Assembly (NCBI GenBank): GCA_037157565.1
Contig: JAZHRO010000024.1
Span: 12,282,501 to 12,346,500 of the forward strand
Source: Thalassia testudinum
Lineage: Eukaryota > Streptophyta > Magnoliopsida > Alismatales > Hydrocharitaceae
DNA length: 64,000 bases
Reading direction: 5' to 3'
The notes beneath the pieces were generated by a model. It was given only the letters and a program-made list of their open reading frames with translations. It ran no database searches and was not told where the DNA came from. The number at the start of each line of letters is the position of its first letter. The first letter of the stretch is position 1. Below, in pieces: positions 35,547-44,242 of the stretch. The translations under genes were made by a program, and so were the position numbers.

Positions 35547-37350
35547 AAAACTTCACCTTCATGCGCACCTGCAGTTGAAGACCTGCTCCAATTATTGCTG
35601 TTGGAGTCGCTCTTGTGTCAATTGAAGCTGCAACTACCCTCAGGAGATGAAGCCGCATCAAGTGAGGGCAACTACAAGTTGAAGCGAAGGTCGAAGAGAG
35701 GCAAACATGGTCGAAGAAGATGAAGGCGGCGGCGGAGCTACGTCGAAACTTGAAACGCAAGAATATGGCCTGTCCGGGCGATGGCAAGGGCAGTGGTGAC
35801 CATGAGATGGCGGTTGGAGGTGTGGCGTGACCGGTCTGAGTCGGTGAAGGTAGCGAGGTGTGCGGTGACCGGCCAGAGAAATCAGGGGTTAATCACCCTA
35901 ATTAGCTTAGGGCTTTTAATCATGAGGTAGTGTTGAGTGTTTTAGGAACGGTGGTGGTGTGTTTGGTGGTGCGTGGCACCGGTGCGACCTCGTCGGAGCT
36001 CGTGTCGGATGTAGGGAACATAACGGAGTTGAGGGCTGTATGGTGCGTGAACCTGAAGTCTACGGGGTTGCAGAGGATCAGGAGGGTGAGAGGAAGAGAT
36101 AAGCCTAGTCTAAGGGACGAAATGGCTAGGGTTCCACGCCGGTGCAATGGCCGGACGTGGAGAAGACGAATTCTCTGGTAAGGGTGTGGCGGCGAAGAAG
36201 AGGTCGAATGCGATGGGGCTTTGGCCAGCCACCGTTGGAAGAAGGTGAGGAAGAGAGCTGCACTTCCAATTTGACAGTTGGGGGCGAGGAGGAAGGAGAG
36301 TGAGGGAGCCGCCGAAGTAGGTCGGAGATGGCCGGAGGTAGGGTAGAAGAGGGTTTTTGGCCTTGAAACCTAGCTAAGGAAGACGGTCGTGACAAGAGGA
36401 TCTTTATAGAGCTCAAACTCGAGCTCTAAATCAGGGAATTCAAGTGATTGAGTTAAGATTTCCAATCAAGAAACCCCACAATTTCGTGAATCTCGCTAAA
36501 GCTCCTTGCTCCAAATCAGGGTCTGGGATTGCATTTGTATGATTCGTCATGGTCTGAACTCCATTCCCACCAATTTTGGTGCCATTTGGAGACGATTTGA
36601 TGAGGATTTGCTTTAGTCAAAGTCGCCTGTAGGTCGACTGACCTAGCAATGGTGGCAGGGGTATTCTGCGAAGAAGATGAAGAAGTTAGGGACCTATTTG
36701 AAAGGAATTTCAAAAGTTAGGGGTCTGAGTGTAGGAAACAGAGGTTTTAGGGACTGAAGTGCAAATTAGGTCAAGATGGACTTTGATTGGGTCCAAATTT
36801 TGGTACTAACCTAATTTGGACCCAAGGAATGTGATGGTGAACTTAAATTTTGGTTTTAACAACATTTTACTGGTTAATTTTCACAGAAGCCTAAATTAGG
36901 GTAAAATCATGTCTAAGACTCTATTCAAGGTTGAATTGGGTTCAGATGGTCAAACCAAGGAGATCAAACCTGTCAGAATATTTTTATATGAATTTTAGAA
37001 GGTTTAGATAAATTTTATCCTGATCATAACCTCTTCAATTCAATCAGGGTTGAAATTAGATTTTGTGTTCTGATTCGATTCTCGAAACATGTAAAATCTC
37101 GTTTCTGTCTGTGTGAACCCACTTTTTGGATTTTAATGCTCACTTGACCTTTAATTAACCCCTGAAAAACCTCGTGTTTACTCTGCATTTATGGTGTGAT
37201 GTTAAAACTGCAGAATTAGCCATGTTTTAATGTTCTCTCCTTAAAACGGATCTGTGTGGAATTACGGCTCTCCAACGACCATTCAGGAGCATTTGCCTCT
37301 GGATTCTGATTAATTCAAGTTAGTTATGACTAGTGATGGTGTTATCATCA

Positions 37351-38302
37351 CCTAATGTCGAGAATAGGCACTTCCACCAAATAAGTCATACATTATTCTC
37401 TTGAACATCATCAATCCCCAATAATGCCTCACAAATAAAAGTTTGAGTGTGTTGTGTCATGTTGTGTTGGTAGTTATGAAAAACAAAGGAGAAAAAATAT
37501 ATAGAAAAAAATAGAAAAAGGAAGAGAGAAAAAAATAGAAAAAAAGAAAATAATTCTGAAGAAAAAAAAGTGTTTCAGTTCATAATTGTGTTCATGTGTT
37601 ATGAGTCAATTTTATTGAGGCAACAATACCCACTATTATTGCGATCCACCAAATGACTTGTACCTACTTTTTTAGTATTTCTGGCTGCCCGAATACCGGT
37701 TGAAGAATTCTAACTTAGTTGTAGGGTTATTAGAATCACAATTGGAGTGTTTATGTCATGTAAGACCACTAAATATTGAGTGCATTTACAAAATATGGTG
37801 AGATTGTGTGCTTCAAAAAAAAAAGGAAAGAAAAAGAGAGAGTGAGCGCAAGGGAACTAAAAGGAAGCACAATTTTGAGTCTTTTTCTAGGTTGACTTGT
37901 TTGATAGTCTAGAGATCTAGAGTCTATGGTAGTAGGCTACATGTAGCACTATATGAGTGTGAGTGACCAAATATGAAACCATTTAACTCAGAGATCTTCT
38001 ACCTAAGCTAGAAAGTCGGGGTAGAAATTTCATATTATTTGTATCCTCGAGGGAAGAAGTTTTCCTATTCTGATAAAATTTTTACCAAGGGTCAAGTATG
38101 AACTTTAAGTGTAGGTTGCCTTTTCACTTGGATCTATTACTTAGGCTACTATCACTACACTTTCACGGTGTCTGGATTTTTAAATTTTTGGAAGGAAACA
38201 AGAAGAAATCTGTCATAAAACCCTTGATAAAAGAATAAGAAGTCCTTTAGGGACCAAATTATAAATAGCATACACATGCATTTGCTAAGGAATAGCAAAA
38301 TT
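37351..38302 (+). other. E1 3' non-coding region up to the PPT
   Basis: About 950 bp without a reading frame worth naming, including A-rich and GAAAAA-rich text at 37480-37570. It ends with the hairpin TTTGCTA-AGGAA-TAGCAAA at 38281-38299, directly before the PPT. Confidence 0.55.
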
Positions 38303-38316
38303 TAGGCATGGGGGTA
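38303..38316 (+). other. E1 polypurine tract
   Basis: TAGGCATGGGGGTA directly precedes the TG that starts the 3' LTR at 38317. The same motif precedes the 3' LTRs of elements I and K. Confidence 0.75.
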
Positions 38317-38916
38317 TGATTGCGCAGCAATCATAGGTCTTAATCAGCCTAAATAATGTTAGAAATCTAGCTTAATCTATAAATATTGCATTCATTTCAT
38401 GCATAACATTTGCATCATGTTTACTTGCTTAGTTATATATAATTTGTTTTATAGACCTATTTATGCTATAATGTCCTATGTTATGATGTGTAGGTCCATG
38501 TGTGAATAAAAAAAAGACCAAGAAATAAGATGGAGGAGGTGAGAAGAAAAGATCGAAGAAGCCAAAGTACAACAGAGGAAGTAAAGGGAGAAGAGAGAGG
38601 AGGAATAAACTTATTATCCCATCTACCATTAATTAGGCTTACCTAACCCAAGCCAACCTAGACCTACACCCTAGGAAATCTATTTAGAGACCACCTAAAC
38701 CCATATATACATACATACCCACCTACATAACTTAAATACACACCCACACATGCATGCATACCTAGACCCACACACACCCACACCAACACATATCACAATT
38801 TTTATTTTTGGAAAAATTCCACATAACCCATCCCATACACAAATCCTACGTTCCCCACCGACCTTTCCATTCAACAATTTCCCAACCTCCACTTATTCCT
38901 ATGTACACACACCCAA
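38317..38916 (+). repeat. Truncated E1 3' LTR
   Basis: Begins TGATTGCGCAGCAATCATAG and matches the 5' LTR from 3568 onward and again 5040-5140, skipping the LINE. It breaks off at about 38916 (CACACCCAACAA), where sequence of element J begins. The rest of the LTR was not found downstream, so the junction is a truncation or rearrangement rather than a simple insertion. Confidence 0.75.
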
Positions 38917-39808
38917 CAAGGTTAGAATGACAGCACGCTGCCGACAGCATCCAAGGTCAGAACGACAGTCATACAGATATGGCTACCCATAATCTGACAT
39001 CAAACGAATGGCCTGACAAAAGATGTACCAGGAATCATGGAAAAGATCCTACTTGGCTAGGACTTTTCCCATGTTATAAATAGTGAGGAGAGACCCCTGG
39101 GGGGAGTGATTCATGTAAGGCAATCCAAGAGAGAAAAAGACTCCATGAGATTGTAACACTACAACTATTTCCAGTGGGTTTCGGGAGCCTTGTTCTCCCC
39201 CCAAAAGTACACCCCTTGCGGTGGAACTTGGTAACCAATCTATTTATTCCCTTGTGATGGATTGCTTGTTTATGGCTATGTTACATTTCCTGCGTTAACA
39301 AATTCTTTGATGGCTTTCGGTGGCCCTGACGACGACCCTTGAGGCCCATCAAATGGCGCCGTCTGTGGGAAGCGTCAACAAAAATGCCATGCTCTTCCAT
39401 GCATCTAGGGGTTGGAGAAGCATACCTCCGTAGCAGCCTACCTCAACCTTCCTCATCAAAAGTCTTAGCAATGGCCCCAACCAATCGTAGCTCCGCTCAC
39501 AGGCCCCCCGAGAAGGCCTAGTCGGAGTCTAATGACCCCGTGTCCAAACAACACCCTCAACACACTGATCCCAATAAAGTGAAGTCGGTACAATCAGGCC
39601 GATTGCTTGAGGCCCCTGAGCAATACGCCCTCCTTGAGGTACAAGCGAGGGAAGGGGAATACGAAGTAGGTTGGTGGCCTTGAAGGCGGAACACTAGTTT
39701 CTCGCTAGCCAACTCCTCGAGACCAAGCCAATCCGGGAGTTTGGCGAGGCTCAATCAAAGGAGCCTTGGAACTCAAGCCCTGATGACAAGTGACTGAGGT
39801 GATGATGC
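38917..39808 (+). mobile_element. Fragment J: LTR end, PBS and decayed gag start of a Tat-like Gypsy element
   Basis: An LTR-like segment ends at GGCCCATCA (39343-39351). The primer-binding-site text TGGCGCCGTCTGTGGGAA follows at 39354-39371, as in Tat/Retand-type Gypsy elements. The next 430 bp hold a broken frame (stops at 39519 and 39676) rich in Ser/Pro/Glu. No protease or RT of this element is present. Confidence 0.65.
39075..39083 (+). promoter_or_regulatory. TATA box in the LTR of fragment J
   Basis: TATAAATAG lies 269 bp upstream of the LTR end, an ordinary position for an LTR Pol II promoter. Confidence 0.5.
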
Positions 39809-39993
39809 ATGGTGGAGAGGGAAAACGTGCACCTACACAAACAACTTGAAAAGCTAAATCATGAGCTCAGTAGCAACAAGGAGCTCTTGGATATATTCAA
39901 GAATGTTGAAATCAATATCCCACTCCTCCATGCTATTAAACACATTCCGGCTTATGCTAAATTCTTAAAGGATTTATGCACTCAGAAGCATAA
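39809..39993 (+). pseudogene. K gag-pol linker piece left of element I
   Basis: Translation shows a coiled-coil-like stretch (ENVHLHKQLEKLNHEL), then IFKNVEINIPLLHAIKHIPA and YAKFLKDLCTQKH. The second part is equivalent to residues about 660-690 of the element I polyprotein. Element I inserts immediately after, and the continuation is at 53558. Confidence 0.75.
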
Positions 39994-42643
39994 TGTTGTC
40001 AACGTTTCTGTGCGGATTTAAAGGCGTATTACGTTGCAGTAGAACCGACAAAACGTTTAAACAAATAATTTTATTACTCGAACAACTAGAGTATCCGAGG
40101 TCGAACACAGGGAGCAAACTCAGTACTTTGTAAAACCCAAGAATACAACTGTTAAATGCAAATATAATTGATTCAAAGAGTTTTTAAGAAAGATGTAAAA
40201 AAAAATAGAATGAGACGTCTGATTTATGTATCAGACGTCTTAAATGTGATCTTTCTTTCTCTTTTTCTTCTTCTGCTTTGCCTTTCGGATCTCTTTGCAA
40301 TCTTCCCTTGTCCTTCTTCTTCTTCTCCTGCGAAGACTTCTAACCTTTCTGCTTTCCTTCTTCTCCTGCGAAGACTTCTTTCTTTCTTCTTCTTCTGTCT
40401 TGCTTCTCCTTTCTTCGTTGCCTTCTTCTTCTTCTTTGTCTTGCTTCTCCTTCTTCTGCAGCGGCCAAGTCCTTCTCCTGCAATCAGCCTGCCTGCACAG
40501 GGAACAAAACCTAACCCTTCTCCCTCTACCCGCGCGTGTCTCTCTCTCAAGCAATTCACTCTAACCGCTCTACCAGAGCCACAGTCTCAATCGGGTCGAA
40601 TCGTACCTGGGACCAGGCGCACCTGCAGGTGTGTGATGCGCGAGGAGTGCGTAGGTCTAGGTCGGGTCGGATCCGCCAGGTCCGCGTGGTCAGGCCGCGG
40701 ACGAGGCGGGTGGGGTCAGTGAGGGACCTCACCCCTGTGCTTACTGAGGCGATAAGAATAAAGCGTAAAAACAACTTATACGGTACCTGCCGGTTGCAAT
40801 CCCACGATGTGGGACTATCTGGTCTCGCCTTCACGTGCGCCTGCAGAAACCTCGTCGTGCGATTGCCCCGCAGCTGCTGGCTCTGCTAGCGCTCCTCGGC
40901 TGGATTCGTTCACCTCGCGACACTTGCGTTAGTATGCAGCACCTGTAGTCTGGAAGACCGGGTGCCTGGAGCCTCGCGGGAGCTTCATCAGAGGTCGTCC
41001 ATGGCGGCAGCAGCTCGAATCCTGTCGTACACAAAACGCGCCTCTCGGCCAAATCAGAATAGATAGAGACCTTCGCCGTGGCACGGCGAAGGCGGTGGGC
41101 AGTGCAGCATGCCGCAGGTCGGCCTAGGCGTGCGTGCCTAGGTCAACCTGTGGCCGGAGATGGTGGGTTGGTCGGGGGGTGGTTGTGGAGGGCTGGAGTG
41201 GCAGTGGGAGGGTGGAGTGTGTTCCTGGAGGTGAGGCGGAGCTTTCGAGGTGGTTGGCGAGCCGTGTGGAGGGCTGGAGTGGTGTGGGCGGCTCGCCGGA
41301 GTGCGGTCGGAGGCGAAGACGATGGAGGTGGTTAGCGTCTGTCGAAGGTCGATCAAGGGAGATAACAGGGGGAAAAGAGAGAGGAGAGGATGGAGAACGT
41401 ATCTGGGGTTGTCTGGAGTGAAGGGAGGCAGTGGAGAGGACGGCTCGTGACTGCCGTCGTCGGGGAAGAAAGACCCTGGGGGAGGAAGCGGCGACGAAGA
41501 TGAGGTCAGGAGCTTGCGCGCAGGGTACAGCGCACCGCGGGAGGAAGAGGCGGAGAGGACTCTGCTGCTGGTATGGCAGCAGAGTGACGAGAAGGAGGGA
41601 AAGCAGTCGCCGGAGCTTGTGGGTCGTTTGGCCAGAGATGGGAGAGAAGAAATTTGGAGGGGATCTCCGTCAAAATCAAGCTTAAGATGAGTGGCCGGGT
41701 CCGAGGGGTGTTTTATAGGTGCTGGCCGCTCCTATCAGAGCGTGAAAGACGCGCAATTAGGTCAGCCGGTTCGCCGGAGTTGGAAGGAAGAAAGATACCC
41801 ACATCTCTCGTGCGTTCGCACGAGAGATTGGGTTCACGCCAGCGAATTTGATTGGCTTTAGAAGGAAGGGAATTCCTCAGAGAATCTCCCTTCCATTTCT
41901 GGGAGAGAATCTCTGAGGAATTAGAGAGCCATCTCTCTCGAAACTTCGTCGGAGCTCGGTTCTGCCCTAGCAATGGCGGCAGGACCGGTTTGCAAAGAAG
42001 GCGAGGAACCTAGGGGGCTCTCTGCGAGGATATTCAAAAGATAGGGACCTCTTTGTGATTTGGGTGTACTAACTTGCAAAGTAGGTCAAGATGACCTCCC
42101 CTTAGGTCCAAATTTTGGTACAAACCTAATTTGGCCCTAAAGAATCCAATGGTGAAGTTGGATTTTAGGTTTGACCTCGTTTGACTGGACATTTTGCGTA
42201 AAAACCCAAATTAGGTTAATTGAAGAGCTAAGACCCTAATCTAGGTCAAACTAGGTTCCAAAGGCCAAATTAAGTGTTCTAAACCCCAGAGGATGTTTTT
42301 CTATTATTTTTAGAGGGTTTGCTTGATTTTTATTCTGACTGGAACCTTGTTAATTTAAGCGGGTCTGTTTTAGGGTTACCAAGTGTCATTTAATTCTTAG
42401 ATTGCACATAAACCCATTTCTGATTAATTCAACCCACTTTGGACTATTTGACCTATGTTTTGCTTCTGAGAAATCCCGTTTATGTACTGCAATGGTAAAA
42501 TTGCAGTTTTAACCTTTATTTCATGTTTTCTTCTCAGAGCACTTGTTCCTTCAGTTAAGCCTTCTTCTAGGTTATGTAGGAGCTTTTATCTTCTTTATTA
42601 GGTCAAAATGAGCTAGTTATGGCTCATGATGAGGCTCTCATCA
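39994..42643 (-). repeat. 3' LTR of element I
   Basis: 2650 bp. In transcription sense it begins TGATGAGAGCCTCATCATGA and ends CGTTGACAACA. It includes the perfect USE at 40805-40816, AGACGTCT pairs at 40213/40233, a pyrimidine tract on the plus strand (40250-40460) and a palindrome at 41803-41828 with 12-bp arms. Confidence 0.95.
40775..40816 (-). promoter_or_regulatory. USE plus TATA core promoter in the 3' LTR of element I
   Basis: Minus strand AGTCCCACATCG (40816-40805), a perfect USE, then a 24-bp gap, then TATAAG (40780-40775) and TTGTTTTTACGC. The conserved CTTATCGCCTCAG follows downstream. Confidence 0.75.
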
Positions 42644-42656
42644 TACCCCCATGCCT
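42644..42656 (-). other. Polypurine tract of element I
   Basis: Minus strand AGGCATGGGGGTA lies directly against the 3' LTR start. A stem-loop TTTTGCTA-(6 nt)-TAGCAAAA at 42660-42681 lies immediately upstream. Confidence 0.8.
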
Positions 42657-44242
42657 AGCTTTTGCTAGTCCCTTAGCAAAATTTCAAAGTTTTAACTTCC
42701 ATTCTAGACCCAAAGTGTCCTTAGTTATGATAAGTGCTTCTTTTGTGATTAGGTAGGAATGCCGACAATAGGCCTAGAGGTACTCAAGTACCAACCAAAA
42801 TCTGGACCTGTTCTGCTTTAGCCTCAGTCCTTCGCAAAGGTTTCTACGGCCCACAAAAACTATCCTAGGGTTTGTTGGACTCTGCGGTTAAAGCACCCGT
42901 GCTTGAGACATTTTTAGCCTACGCTCAGTTTGCAGTGCGTTTTTTTTTGTAAGAGAGAGATAGAGGATTTATTTGTTTGGAGAGCTTTTCTCTCTCTTTT
43001 CTTTTTATTTCTAGCTTCGGATTAGCTTCTCAACACGGTCTGTATCGGATTCCTCGTCCCCATCATCAATCCTCAAGGGTCCCTGGCTTTCGAGATTTCG
43101 AGATAATCCCGCCCATGGCAACCCCCGGAACCCTGGCTTTCGAGATTTCGAGATAATCCTGCCCATGGCGTTCCGTGGCCGAATTCAGACCCTGGCGATC
43201 GACATTTCGTGATAATGCCACCCATGGTATCTGAACCAGCAGAGTGCTTACATGCCCCCAGTAGGATATTTAAATATCCTAAGAGACAAGCACCGAGGAG
43301 ACGATATGTTGTTACGCATCTTCGAGGGGAATTTCCCGCCTCTCCGCGCTGGGAACTTGTCCAAATCAACTTGTGTTGATTGGCCGCTCCTAATCTAGGT
43401 GACTTTTTCAGAATATTAAACGCTCTTGCGTGTTTTGAATATTTATGCGCACTGAACCAGACTGTGTGTGAATTTGGGTGCTTAGGTTACCGAATCCCGC
43501 AAATCGGAGGTCAGTTAACGAGGCCGAATACTTCCTAAGCCTTAGACCTAATACTTAAGCTTCGCATTTTCCTCAACCTCTTGAGGATTGTCCAGATTTT
43601 AACGGATACGTGAATTTTTAAGCTAAAAATCTAGCCCAAGAGGCCTAAGACCAGCGTTCCCGCTAATCTCTTGTTATATCTCCGTAGCATTTTTCTTTTC
43701 TTTTTCTTGACTCGGTCTAGAACTTCAGTTAACCCCTTAATCTTTTACTAATGACTTTTTCTTTTTCTTTTCCTTTTGTGCTCCTTTCTTTATTTTTGCT
43801 CTTTTTGTCATTTTTCTTTCTTTTCCTCCTCTCATTTGTATGACCCTGAATTGTTCCTCCCCTCTATCAAGTCCTTTTTTTTTTTTTTTTTTAAATGAAA
43901 CCCTTTCTTGATATGAATTTTCTGACATTTTGCACTTTCATACCCCCCCATGCCTAAGATTTGCAATGTCCCCATTGTAAATTAGGTGGGTTCGAATTCA
44001 GCTTAGTTCATGTATTAGGACAGGTGTGTGGTGAGTGAATGGGTCGAAGCGACTTGTTGCGAACGATTTCTAATCTCGAGTAGGTATACCTGAGGTGAAG
44101 TCGGCTGTTCTAATGGATGAACCCTAAAGTGCAATATGAGTTCCGCATAGCGATGTTAGAAACGGTTTCAGGTTTTTCAAAGAATGACGGGTTGCCTCCC
44201 GTTAAGCGCTGAGTTTTATGCCATCGGCTGGGCGTAATGAGC
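42657..44242 (-). other. Element I non-coding region between pol and 3' LTR
   Basis: No envelope-like frame is seen. It contains three imperfect tandem units at 43081-43230 built around CTGGCTTTCGAGATTTCGAG and GCCCATGG. A PPT-like tract lies at 43941-43955 (minus strand AGGCATGGGGGGGTA), close to the end of pol, and there is a T-run near 43867-43892. Element K has the same arrangement. Confidence 0.65.

Larger units (their letters stand above)
32931..37350 (-). mobile_element. Solo LTR F (Athila-type), minus orientation, split by a second E-type LTR
   Basis: Opens TGTTAAGGCGCAAGAATC, with the inverted U5 motif CCGAGGTCATTTGCAGGGAGC near 33034, and ends GTTATCATCA at 37350. Without the E-type LTR it is 2.67 kb. 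The flanks CCCAG (32926-32930) and CCTAA (37351-37355) agree at three of five positions, so the duplication is decayed or my border is slightly off. Confidence 0.78.
3568..38916 (+). mobile_element. E1: ancient Athila-like Ty3/Gypsy element, heavily split by nested insertions
   Basis: One element can be followed across 35 kb: 5' LTR (3568-6438), decayed PBS (6442), gag (7683-9036), gag/protease (14605-15540), protease/RT (18245-19760), RT (22532-23058), RNase H/integrase (24783-25783), integrase C-terminus (31341-32065), 3' non-coding region, PPT (38303-38316) and truncated 3' LTR (38317-38916). The coding text breaks off at each insertion and resumes on the other side at the matching codon, often across a duplicated 5-bp target. 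Protein style (DLGS protease, FMDDFS in RT, no chromodomain) fits the Athila lineage. Removing about 24 kb of insertions leaves roughly 11-12 kb. All reading frames carry many stops. Confidence 0.85.

Noticed and set aside
41078..41421. Gly/Arg/Trp-rich frames in both I LTRs, conserved between 41.1 and 52.0 kb
   Set aside because: Their conservation is simply LTR identity. Overlapping frames in both directions are equally open and the composition is G-rich.
43073..43369. 98-codon minus-strand frame between pol and 3' LTR of element I as a possible env-like gene
   Set aside because: It mainly translates the three tandem units. It has no signal peptide, transmembrane segment or counterpart in K.
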